Positions 21,422 through 32,330 of a stretch of 64,000 bases of DNA are shown in pieces. Source of the stretch: Turnera subulata (taxonomy: Eukaryota; Streptophyta; Magnoliopsida; Malpighiales; Passifloraceae); assembly GCA_028386065.3 (NCBI GenBank), contig JAKUCV010002372.1, positions 62,001-126,000 of the forward strand, in the 5' to 3' direction. Every line of letters begins with the position of its first letter. Within the stretch, counting starts at the first letter, position 1. A model generated the notes under the pieces. That model was not told the DNA's origin. It saw only the letters and a list, made by a program, of their open reading frames with translations, and searched no databases. Both the position numbers and the translations under genes were made by a program.

Positions 21422-24400
21422 GGTTTGTGAATGAGGCTGTGACTAATTAGATGTCTTGTCGGGGCTCCCAACCTAAGGTACTATCAACGGCTTTCGATCT
21501 TATTAATAGTTCCTTAAGCTTTCATCTACCCCCTGTCACTAAAGTAGACGTCCTCTTAAGGATGAGGTTCACTGTTGGTGCGAATTCCCACAGTCTCTCC
21601 CTACCTTCTTTCGAACGTCTAAGGAGTTAAGGCTGACTATTGTAGGTCTAGCACTACTGGCTTCTCCTTTTGGTCATTCACCAGGCTGCTACTAAACTAA
21701 GAATATGTTACCCAATAATCAATCAAGAATCAAACTAGGAGTTGTGTCATCTCTTGACTATGCTGTCACGGAATGAGACTGTGGTGGGCACAGCCTGATG
21801 CTGTGGACAGCAAGGGAGTCAATTACAAGATTGGTTCTTGCAAGTGCTCTCAACCTATACTGCACCCATTTGCTTTCGCTCACAGGTGCCTCCTATGGTT
21901 CTCATCCTCCATGTGCTCTCGCATTGGCCAAACTCAGGGGATTAAGAATGGTTGAAACACCCGTGTCCCAATTGTACAAATAAAATACTTAGTCAAAAGG
22001 AATTTACCAAAATGCCCCTGAAACCCGGGACACGAAATCCAATACCAAACATTATCTGAAAATCTTAACAAAGTGAAATGTCATAAAGAACAAGAGAAAA
22101 CAGGCTTATCAAGCCATAAGTCAACCCGGCAGTCCGCTGAAACATCATCAGGTATCATATTCCGGCAACCCGCCGATAGTGCAATCAAAATCAGTAATGA
22201 CATCTCAACAAAATCCAGTGCAGCGGAAGAAAAGGATAAAATAAAAACAAAAGAAAAATATGATATGCAAGTCGGCTCAATGGATCCAACCGGGAGAAGA
22301 AGCACAGCTACCTGCTGGGATATCCACGTCCGTACTCTGGGAAGGGAGAGAGAGACTGCACGCTAACTAATAGTCTGAAATACAACGGTGGCGATTATGT
22401 GGGTTGCCTACTCAGTGAGCAGTATAAATCTAGTTACGTAGGTGTGCAAAGCAAGTTCGAAAGGAAAGTAGAGAAACAAACACAAGTAAGCAAACACAAG
22501 ATAACCAGTACTAATATGCCAACTACATAAAGCAAACAGTTTATATTTTTCATCTGTTGTGTGTTAAGTTTTCTTATTGTATTTATTATTCTGGGCCCCC
22601 TACTGTGTGCGTCGAGCTCGGTCCCGTCTCATGAGACAACCAAGGCGAAAGCCCAATATAACCAGGCATACAGCCCAAATATCACAATAGAGAGAGAGAG
22701 AGACAGAGAGAAAGAGGGAGATAGAAAGGGGGAGGTAGAAGGAGGGAGGTAGAAACCGGTCATCACAGACCTATATGCTAAACCGCATATACCATGCTAT
22801 CCCGCATGCAAACCCTAGGGGTATCGCTTCCCGCTCGAACCAACCGGTCATCAGCACACAGTAGAATATCTTTTATAGTATATCATTCTTATTCATACTC
22901 AAAAGTTTATGTGTGCCAAAACTTATGGTTTAATAGGGTTGTGTGAATTATCAACTTAAACAAGCATCCGGGTCTCCAACCCATAGTACATTACACAGAT
23001 CACCCAAACCACACCATATGTTATATTCCATAGCAATTTATAATCGTGCTCATCCGGCAAATAGTAACACATAGGCACACAATACAGATCACGGCATGTT
23101 AGCAAATAAGGCATGCAACTCAACAAACCAATCAAACAAGCACGCGCATACAAACATAAAAAAACTTATAAAGTCACCTCAACGTCGATGATCCTGTGGA
23201 GCTTTCCCCAAGACAGATCCTCCAGCTCCCGAGGTATTACCCGTGCCTGAATACCGGCACACACAATAATTACAAAACAATTATCACAAACCGTGCATGC
23301 ATGATACCTATATGCTCAACTGAGTGAAACCTGACCCAAACTACCCGGTTAAGTAATTTCAGGGTCTAAGCCCAAAAGGGTATATCTCCTCACTAAAGAC
23401 TCCAAAAGATAAGGACCTAAGGTTAACCGAGCTTAAGCCCATCAAAACCTAGAATAATTTCTCGGGCTAAAGCCCACTTCCACAAGTCTGCAATTATCCC
23501 AATTTATGAATTTTGGCTTAAAGCCCATTCCTTAAAGTCCATAACGAGTCCCTGGGCCTAAAGCCCGTCTAAGTCCAAAACCGAATCCCGGGCCTAAAGC
23601 CCATTATGAAGTTGGGCTTAAAGCCCGTTACCCAAGTCCAAAGGTTAACCAATTGAGTCATTGGGCCTCAAGCCCATATCCTAAGGTCCATAAAAAGTTT
23701 TAAGGTCTTTCAAGTTAGTTAGTTGGGCCTGGGCCCGGTTTTATCTAAATACCCCTCTAAGGTCATTCCCGAGCTCAAGTGTTCCCGGCCTATGGTTCTA
23801 CCCGTGTCGGTAAATTTCCGGCCATGCACTCTCACACCCCACACACGGTTTCACTAAAACTCGATATTCTCGATACATGAAAGTACTTGTTTAATTATAC
23901 ATGCCATGAATGAGATTAAAACATAACAAAGAAGATACCCTCAAGCCGGTAATATTCTGCCTTGTCGGAACAAAACCCGAGCCCTCGCTGGAAAATTCCC
24001 GAGCTCGCAGGATTCCGGTGACCTTGCCTGAAAATTCACCCAATCTGCCAGAAACGAACCGAACCACAATTCTGTCACAACCCCAACATCCATTTCAACA
24101 ATACAACCACCTCAAACATCAAAACAGAAAGGAAACAAGTGGAGATTTTAAATCCTTACCGGAAAAGGACCCGTGTGTCATCACTGCCCACTGTCCACGG
24201 CTCCAAAGCAAGCCCAAAAACAACCTGTGCGCGACGAATCATGCTACTGCAAGTTATCCTACAGGAACACCAAACCACCAGTAGTAGACCACCCCACCGT
24301 CCAGCATCACCCACACGCCTGCCAGAACCATCCCCGAAGCAACACACACACGTCGGCCACCAATCCGACCCGAGACAACACAACACCAGCCACCACCGAA

Positions 24401-26471
24401 CACCAGACCGTCCCCCACACAGCCACCATCAACACCGCAGCACACCACACACGCACACCCAGTCAGAACTAACACAGAGGCAAAACGAAAAGAAGACAGG
24501 AGAACAAAGACGACGATGCTTACCCGTGGAGCGGCAACTTGTCGTGGCCTCGTTCTCGAGCCCTCCGCCGTCAACCCTCGGCTGATATGGGTGTCACGAC
24601 CCCGACGCAGCGCGAATTCCCCGGCTTGTGGGTGTGGCGGCGCTGTGTGTGCTAGTCGAGAGAGAAGGGATGGATTCGGGAGAGACGAAAAGAGGAAAGC
24701 AAAGAGGGGAAGAAAGAATAATTAGTGGAGTCATTGTCTCGCATGATTTGAGGGAGAGGAGTTATAAGAGAGGAGAAGAGAAGAGGGAGAGAGAGAGATA
24801 GAGAGTGAGAGAGAGGGAGAGGGAGAGGGAGTCGGTGGTGGTTTGAAGAGAAAAGACTGAAGAAGGGAGAAAGGGAAAAAGAAAAGGGGGAGGGCTTAGG
24901 GTTTTGACCCACCTGAGTCAAAACGACGTCGTTTTGGCTTGGGCGCGGTCAACCCGCCCTTCCCTGGTCAAACTTTATTTTTTTTCCCCCTTTTGCCAAA
25001 ACGACGTAGTTTTTGATTAACACTACGTTAACCCCGTTTCACCCTGAAACAAGCTCCCAATCCCAACGAAACTCGAACACTCCATGATACCCATCTAAAA
25101 TTAACATTCCCATGGGAAATAATTAATTTCCTCAACCAAAAACCCAGAAACACATCGAGGGTAAAATTGGAATAATAATTCCGAAAATTGCATAAATTTA
25201 AATTGTAAAAATCCGGGGCGTTACATTGGTGTTGAGGCTAATTCCTTAATTAGTTTCTCACCTCGTCACAAGATAAAAACTAAAAGTTTGGTTGTTGTTG
25301 TTCTAGTAGCTATGGTTTCTCTTTTCGATCCCCCACCTAGCTACCTGTGTTCATGCATGGGTTTGATCAGAACCTAGACATGGAGAAGGTTCTCAACAAC
25401 TAAAGCAAGAAAAAGGGTTAAGAACATGAGCAATTTATTTAGCAAAAACCGAGTACTTGCTTTCCCCTTCAACCTAAGAAGGGGTTGTTTAGTTCACAAT
25501 CAAGGTTACAGAAACAATGGAAGAATGGATTGGCCTCGTGTTTGTGAACAAACTAGAGGTTAGGGACGACACGGTTTCTGCCCAGAAAGGCTGCAAAACC
25601 ATGATTTCCCTTAGACCCTTGGTGCTGCTGTGTCCCACCTCTATTCTAGGAATTCTGTAAGTTGAGGTGTGTCTTCGCCGATGGGATTCCCCCTTTTCGT
25701 GTCTTCTCCCTTCCTTTTTTGTAGGTGCAGCTCTCCTGTTATTCTTCCTCCCTACTTGCTGGAAAGTATGGGCGTTCAGTTTTCCAGCGTGTGTTGTCAG
25801 GACAGGAGTGATGGGCAACAAGTTGATTGGTGGATTGTAAGTTCCAAGATGCTCCTTTGCAGAAGATAATTATTTTTTTTTAAGGTAGATTCCCTCTAAG
25901 TGGCATGTGCCCATTCCTTTTTCCCTGGAAAGTGCTCTGGGAAGTCAGGAGAATGTTTGTTTATGTTGGTGGAGCAGGTGGTGCAAGTGGTGGAAATTTA
26001 ATATTCCTTCTGCGATTTCTGGGTTTACAGGGCGCACAGGCTGATGCTGTTGCTGATGCTGTTGCAGTTCTTCTCCAACTTTCCTTTCGATTGACTTCTG
26101 CTTCTTCTGCCGATGATGAGGTGTCAGGAGGACTTCTTGGATCAAAGTTAGGGAAACGATATTCAGTGGAAATCTTGTGATTTGAAGGTGGTTTGAGGTC
26201 TTCAATTGGATTCTCGATGAACATCAGCCTCAGGGACAGTCTCAAGGGTTCTACAACAGGCTCATACTGTGGTTGATGCTGTATCTTCACATTCTTCAAT
26301 GAAATCCTCTTGAATTAATTGAAATGCACCTGAAATCACTAATCATACAATAAGGGATGGAAATTGGAGGAATATAGTGGAATATTGCATAGGAGGCATA
26401 TAATCATAATGAATTTAGAACAATTTGCGTCCAAAATTATGCCCTAAACTATGCATATTTCACATGCATCA
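21422..26471 (-). mobile_element. Athila-type 5' LTR, 3'-truncated and interrupted by solo LTR
   Basis: Segments 21432-21952 and 25231-26471 together (about 1.76 kb) match 9985-11739 of the other LTR. The last roughly 300 bp of the LTR (equivalent of 9687-9984) is missing, and LTR sequence joins directly to the gag start region. The breakpoint falls where the intact LTR has ACAGGCTGAGCCTCTGAATG. The remainder is split by the Tekay solo LTR at 21953-25225. Confidence 0.85.
21953..25225 (-). mobile_element. Solo LTR of Tekay family, minus strand
   Basis: Begins TGAAACACCCGTGTCCCAATT (21953) and ends CCGGGGCGTTACA (25225); about 3273 bp. It is the reverse complement of the LTR type at 26929-30060. 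Flanks are ATGGT (21948-21952) and TTGGT (25226-25230), a five-base target duplication with one change. The intact Athila LTR near 10505 reads AAGATTGGTGTTTAGG, confirming the site. No internal Tekay sequence is present. It contains the GGGC...GCCC cluster (23400-23740), a GA/CT-rich leader and a TTAGGGTTT telo-box near 24897. Confidence 0.88.
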
Positions 26472-26476
26472 GGCAT

Positions 26477-26928
26477 TACCCAAATCAAAATCTTATTCAA
26501 ATAAGGTGATCTGTGTGATAGAGTCACCTTGAGTTGAAGAGAAATAGAGATGTACAAGGTCCTTCTATAGGAAGACAAGGGGCCATGAAGGAAAGATGTG
26601 GAAATTCAAGACCCAAGCATTACACCTGTAGGTCCTTCACCCGTTTAACAAATGTTTGAGCGCAGAATGCCCGATCTATTGGTAAGGCTAGCATCCAACA
26701 CAACTGTCACGACCTTGGTTGTCTCAATGAAACGAGGACCCTATAAAAATAAGAAAGACGGAGGAGCTCGAGGTCACACCACACCATGAGCTTCAAAAGT
26801 TTTGCCATGTAACTTTGTAAAAGTCCTCTTTCTTGTGTTGGTGGCCAGTGCAACTCAAGTATTTACTCTTATGGAGAAAAGATCTCATTTTATAATGAAA
26901 GTAGCAGTGTCTAAGGAGATACCGCCCT
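26477..26928 (+). other. Non-coding spacer, probably 3' region of a Tat-like element
   Basis: No ORF of note. The sequence lies between the Athila target duplication and the Tekay 5' LTR, and would have been continuous with 41045 onward before Tekay insertion. The run TTTTGCCATGTAACTTTGTAAAAG resembles the post-pol region of Tat-lineage elements; this is weak. Confidence 0.4.
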
Positions 26929-27224
26929 TGTAACGCCCCGGATTTCCATAATTTGATTTTTGGAATTTTCGGATTTTTTATTCCAATTTTACCCTCGAGG
27001 AATTTCCGGATTTTTGGACTAGGAAAATAAATTTATTTTACCTTGGTTATATTAGTATTAAGTGGTTAGTAGGTCGGGTATGGCTTTTGTTGGAGATGAA
27101 ATGTGTTTTGGGATGAAACGCGGGGTTTACCGTAGTTTTGGACTAAACTACGTCGTTTTCGGTATAGGGAAAAAAAAAAAAGAGTTGACCGAGCTAGGGC
27201 GGGTTGACCGCACCCAGCCAAACG

Positions 27225-27261
27225 AAACGACGTCGTTTTGGCTAGGCGTCAAAAACCCTAA
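27225..27261 (+). promoter_or_regulatory. AAACGACGTCGTTT palindrome plus telo-box
   Basis: AAACGACGTCGTTT (27225-27238) is a perfect 14-bp palindrome with an ACGT core of the type bound by plant bZIP proteins. The telo-box AAACCCTAA follows at 27253-27261, immediately before a CT-rich leader. The same pair occurs in the 3' LTR (38159-38172 and 38189-38197) and, inverted, in the minus-strand LTRs. It probably marks the transcription start region; no TATA box is obvious. Confidence 0.55.
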
Positions 27262-28275
27262 CCTTCCTCTCCTCTCTTCTTTCTTTTCTTTCTTCTTTTT
27301 CTCTTCTCTCCTCTCTTCCTCCCGACGGCGCCTCCCTCCCTCCCTCTCTCTCTCTCTCTCTCTCGCCCTCTCGTCGTCACCAATATCTCATCCTCCTTTC
27401 TCCACGCTGCCGTCATCCTCCCTTTCCTTCAGGTCTCCGCCACCACCACAAGACGAGGGCGGGCTTGTACGAGATCGACGAGGCCACCTGCGTGTGGTGT
27501 CTTCGTCTTCTTTGTGAGATTGTTGGTTGGTTATTCCTCCGAGCTGTGGGGTTGTGATCTCGAGACCAGACCGGTGCCGGCAGCGAGGATTTAATTCCAG
27601 TAAGCACCTCTGCAGCCGCTCTTTTCCTCAATTCAATTTATTTTGTTTTGGTTTTGGTGGGGGTGACGAATCGCGGCGGTTTTGGTGGTTGATTTTTCCG
27701 AGCAGTGGTTTGCGTTGCTGGACGAGCTTAGGGTTAGTGTCGTTCGGCGGATCCGTGTAGGTTGTTATTTGTGCACGGGCGAGCTCTGTTCCGGTAAGGG
27801 ATTCTAAGTTCTTTCTTCTTCTTCCTTTTCATTGATGTTGTAGTTGATAGGTTGTGGAGTTTTGACGTTGGATGTTTATTTCTCGTTTCTGGCAGCTGTG
27901 GTTTGTTCTTTGATTCTGGACAGAATCAAATTCAGGGACGAGGAGGATTTGTGTTTCCGGTTTTGTGTGGTTTCTCTGGTCTGTGGGAATTTCCTGCGAG
28001 GTTGACCGGAATTCGTGAGGCTCGGGAATTTTCCAGCGATGGCACGGGTACTTTCCGGCGAATAGAAATCTTCGCGGATTATTTACGGTATTTATTCCCG
28101 GGTTAAGACTCGGTTTTATTTGTACATAAACTAATGTTATCGGCACATGTACATTTAAACATTAAGGAGGTTAGTGGAATACCGAGCGGGGAGTGAGTGT
28201 GTGTGGCCGGGAATTCACCGACACGGGTAGAACCTTATGCCGGAATAGACTTGGGCTCGGGAATGACCTTAGAAT

Positions 28276-28603
28276 GGTATTTAGATAAAACCGGGCCCAG
28301 GCCCGACTAACTAACTTGAAAGACCTTAAGACTTTTTATGGACCTTAGGATATGGGCTTGAGGCCCAATGACTCAATTGGATAACCTTTGGACTTGGGTA
28401 ACGGGCTTTACGCCCAACTTCACAATGGGCTTTAGGCCCGGGGTTCGGTTTTGGACTTAGATGGGCTTTAGGCCGGGGACTCGTTATGGACTTTAAGGAA
28501 TGGGCTCTAAGCCCAAATTCATAAATTGGGATAATTGCAGACTTGTGGAAGTGGGCTTTAGGCCCGAGAAGTTATTTTGAATTTAGATGGGCTTAAGCCC
28601 GAT
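28276..28603. repeat. GGGCTTTAGGCCC-type repeat cluster in Tekay 5' LTR
   Basis: Eight or so imperfect palindromes (GGGCCCAGGCCC, GGGCTTGAGGCCCA, GGGCTTTAGGCCC, GGGCTCTAAGCCCA and others) in 330 bp, spaced 25-60 bp apart. Each contributes TGGGC and GCCCA half-sites. Confidence 0.8.
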
Positions 28604-30062
28604 TAACCTTAGGTCCTTATCTTTCGGAGTTTTTAGTGAGGAGATATACCCTTTTGGGCTTAGACCCTGAAATTACTTAACCGGGTAGTTTGGGTCAGGT
28701 TTCACTTAGTTGAGCATATAGGTATCATGCATGCACCGTTTGTGATAATTGTTTTGTAATTATTGTGTGTGCCGGTATTCAGGCACGGGTAATACCTCGG
28801 GAGCTGGAGGATCTGTCTTGGGGAAAGCTCCACAGGATAATCGTCGTTGAGGTGACTTTATAAGTCTTTTTATGTTTGTATGCATGTGCTTGTTAGATTA
28901 GTTTGTCTGAGTTGCATGCCCTGTTTGCTAACATGCCATGATCTGTATTGTGTGCCTGTATGTTACTAGTTACCTAATGAGCATGACTTTTAAATTGTTA
29001 TGAGATATAACATGTGGAGTGATTTTGGGTGATCTGTGTGATGTACTGTGGGTTAGAAACCCGGATGCTTGATTGAGATAATAATTAACACAACCCTGTT
29101 AAATGAAACTCTTGGCACACATGAAGTTATAAGTATGAACAAGAATAATGTACAATGAAAGATGGGCTACTGTATGCTGATGACCGGTTGGTTCGAGCAG
29201 GAAGTGATACCCCTCGGGTTTGCATGCGGGATAGCATGGTATATGTGGTTTAGCATATGTGTCTGTGATGACCGGTTCTACCTCCCTCCTTTCTACCTCC
29301 CTCTTTCTCTCTGTCTCTCTCTCTATGGTTATATTTGGGCTTCATGCTTGGTTATATTGGGCTTAAGCCTGGTTGTGTCATGAGACAGGACCGAGCTCGA
29401 CGCACACAGTAAGGGGCCCTGAATAATAAATATAATAAGAAAACTTAACACACAACAGATGAAAAATATAAACCGTTTGCTTTATGTGGTTGGCATGTTA
29501 GTACTGGTTATTGTGTGTTTGCTTACTTGTGTTTGTTTCTCTACTTCCCTTTCGAACTTGCTTTGCACACCTACGTAACTAGATTTATACTGCTCACTGA
29601 GTAGGCGACTCACACAATCGCCACCGTTGTTTTTCAGACTCTTAGTTAGCGTGCAGTCTCTTTCTTTCTTTCCGAAGTACGGAGATGGATATCCCAGCAG
29701 GTAGCTGTGCTTCTTCTCCCGGTTGGATCTATAGAGTCGACATACATATCATTTTTCCTTCTCTTGTTTTACTTTATTTATTTCTTCCGCTGCATTGGAT
29801 TTTGTTGAGATGTCATTATTGATTTTGATTACTTTATCGGCGGGTTGCCGGGATTTGATACCTGATGATGTTTCGGCGGATTGCCGGGTTGCCTTATGGC
29901 TTGATAAGCCGCTTTTCTCTTGTTCTTTATGGCATCTCGCTTTATTAAGATTTTCAGATAATGTTTGGTATTGGATTTCGTGTCCCGGGTTTCAGGAGTA
30001 TTTTGGTAATTTCCTTTTGATTAAGTACTTTATTTGTACAATTGGGACACGGGTGTTTCAGC

Positions 30063-30078
30063 TTGGTACCGGAGCAGG
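30063..30078 (+). other. Tekay primer-binding site
   Basis: TTGGTACCGGAGCAGG starts two bases after the LTR end at 30060. It resembles the TGGTATCAGAGC site complementary to initiator tRNA-Met, with a few differences. The minus-strand derivative at 53376-64000 has TTGGTAGCGGAGCAGG in the equivalent place. Confidence 0.75.
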
Positions 30079-30203
30079 CTTCAGATCCTTGGTTTTAAAA
30101 GTGTTTTAAACCTTGTTTTCAAAGTGATTTCTGTTTAAGCCTGTTTCCGGATTTATAACTTTAAAAGTGTTTTTGACCCAATTGCATTCATATAGGCGTT
30201 GAT

Positions 30204-31588
30204 ATGGATCACCAGGGGCAGCACAATGCTGAGGATGACGTCGCTACTCATGTCTCCGACAATGTGTCGGTGATGCAGGTTCCCATTGGACAGGGGAACA
30301 ATAATACAGCAGGGAATAATGATGCAGGTGGAGGAGAGCGGAATGTTGTGCCACCCGTACCACCTGTTGTGGACCCAGCGTTCCAGCAGTATCAGGCCTT
30401 TTTGCAGTGGCAACAGTTCCAATAGTTTCAGCAGCAGCAGCAGGATGCCCAACCGGTAGCACCTGCTGTGGCAGGTGGTATGGAGAGCGGGTATAAGCAC
30501 ATGGATAAGTCTGCGGTCAAGGAATTCTCTGGTGCGGAGGGCGAAGCCAAGGAGTTTGATGATTGGTTCCGCCAGGTGGAGAATGTTCTGGAGAGGTTCA
30601 CTTGTGCACCTGAGCAGAGGGCTCGATTTGCGGCACACAAGTTCATGGGATATGCACTGACATGGTGGCAGGAACTTGTGGCCAACCTACCGAAGCCTGT
30701 GGAGATGCCGTGGGGGGATTTCAAGGAGAAATTTTACAAGGAATTTCTCACTGTTGGTTTTCTGGAGGAGCAGAAAAAGCAGTTTCTTGAGGTGAAGCAG
30801 GGACTAGAGGAGTTGGTGTCAGCATTTAGGATCCGGTTCAGCATCCTTCTCTCTTATGCTAGGTGGTTTGTGCCCGATGAGGTGACTAAGTGTAGGCAGT
30901 TTGTTAACGGCTTATGTACAGAGTTGGCGTTAGCTGTGGCTGATGGAGGGCACAAGACTTGAGAGGCAATTTGTGAGGCTACTTTTGATGCTGAGAGAGT
31001 TCAGTTGATCGGGAAGGAGGCCCGGACAGCCGAGCAGAGGAAGCAGTCTTCTGCTTCTGGACAGAAGAGACATTACTCTGACGCCGAAGATGCAGATTAT
31101 TCTGGTGGACAGTGTTCTTCTTACCGTGGTTCGAAGAAGTCCCTAGGGCAGAACTATCTGGGTGGACAAGGCAGATCCTCGGGAGGACGGTCCTATCAGT
31201 CTGGATCTCAGGGACGGGGTTCCTCGGCACAATTCTCAGGTACATGCTGGTATTGTAATAAGCCAGGACCCCAGAAGTCATCTTGTTACAAGTGGATTAA
31301 GGATAGTGGTGGTAGTGGTTTCCAGTATACAGTGCAGAGTTCTGTGGCCAGTGGAGCTGCTTTTTCTGGTCCGAACAGGGGTGGCGGACAGCAGGGTCGA
31401 GGTTGTGGGGGTTCTGGAGCTTCGAACCGCGGGGGTGCGACTCAGTCAGCTGCAGCTCCTAGGGTTTATGCCATCACCCGGGAGGAAGCTGCTGATGCCC
31501 CAGAGGTTGTAGCAGGTACAATTATAGTTTTTGGTCAGTATGCACATGCTTTAGTTGATCCAGGCTCAACACACTCTTTTGTATCACG
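30204..31588 (+). pseudogene. Tekay gag and start of protease, interrupted
   Basis: One frame runs from ATG 30204 to the family X insertion at 31589, broken by TAG (30423) and TGA (30960). The N-terminus is Gln/Asn-rich. The gag domain is recognisable (FDDWFRQVENVLERF, YALTWWQELV, FKEKFYKEFL). The zinc knuckle reads CWYCNKPGPQKSSC, with Pro where the metal-binding His of CX2CX4HX4C belongs. A Ser/Gly/Gln-rich linker follows. The protease begins AHALVDPGSTHSFVS, with the active-site Asp present, and is cut immediately after. Both stops fit C-to-T change of CAG and CGA. Confidence 0.85.
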
Positions 31589-32330
31589 TGTTAGTAATAT
31601 GCCCAAAAGCCAATCAATGGATGATTGTAGTCATGTATATACATTAAGGTTATTCCAATAAATATGTTTATGAGATAAACGCTTGCACATATTTGTAACC
31701 CTAGAATATTATATATTCTTAAATGTCCCTAGTCGATTATTATTATGGATGGGTTGTAATAATAAATTAAGACTAGCGTATGTTGAGAATTATATGAGAT
31801 ATGAATTCTACATACGGGTACAAGTTAGAGAACTTGTGGACTAGACCGACCCACATAAAAACCCTACATGGAACGTTATATGATTGTCATTAGTGGTTCT
31901 TATATGTATTCTCCATAGACCTGAGATCGTCAAGGTTCCCAACATTTGAGTCGTATACTTTGATATTATTCCTAGTCACTCGTAACTGAGTAGACGTAAG
32001 GGTAATCATTGGGTATATGACGTAATGTGTAGTGGGTTTTGTTCGATCAAGATGGGATTCGTCCAACCCATATAACGGGTATATTATCAGATGGGCCTCT
32101 TGATAGAGTTGAACTGTAAATGTGTGGCCACGCTCGGATTATATGATATGGTGATATCATGAGTATCCGGTTTTGCACAGTTAACTCGGGGATCAAGAAA
32201 CTAAGATTAAACATATACGAGATTGACGTTTTCCATGTCTCGTGTTTAATCTTGATAATGGGACGAAAGGACGATGACATGATTGGGAGGCATATGAATT
32301 AGTACTGATCTTGTCATTCGGGAAGCAATG

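Larger units (their letters stand above)
9687..26471 (-). mobile_element. Athila-type Ty3/gypsy element, minus strand, nested insertion inside
   Basis: Ends are TGATGCATG (9687) and CATGCATCA (26471), flanked by the direct repeat GGCAT at 9682-9686 and 26472-26476. On the minus strand the order is 5' LTR (truncated and interrupted), gag, protease, reverse transcriptase, RNase H, integrase, a third ORF in the env position, and 3' LTR. The order and the RT insert VPKKGGMTVVKNEKEELIP identify the Athila lineage. The 5' LTR has lost its 3' end, and the primer-binding site and leader are gone, so this copy cannot be autonomous. A solo Tekay LTR sits inside the 5' LTR. About 13.5 kb remain without that insertion. 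Confidence 0.9.
26929..30060 (+). mobile_element. Tekay 5' LTR
   Basis: 3132 bp. Features in order: ACGT-core palindromes (27140-27240), a telo-box, a long CT-rich leader (27262-27365), a GT-rich intron-like stretch with GGTAAG-type donors, the GGGC...GCCC cluster (28276-28603), a CT microsatellite (about 29280-29325) and the end GACACGGGTGTTTCA. It is closely similar to the 3' LTR, with scattered substitutions and small indels. The ORFs in it are low-complexity shadows. Confidence 0.9.
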
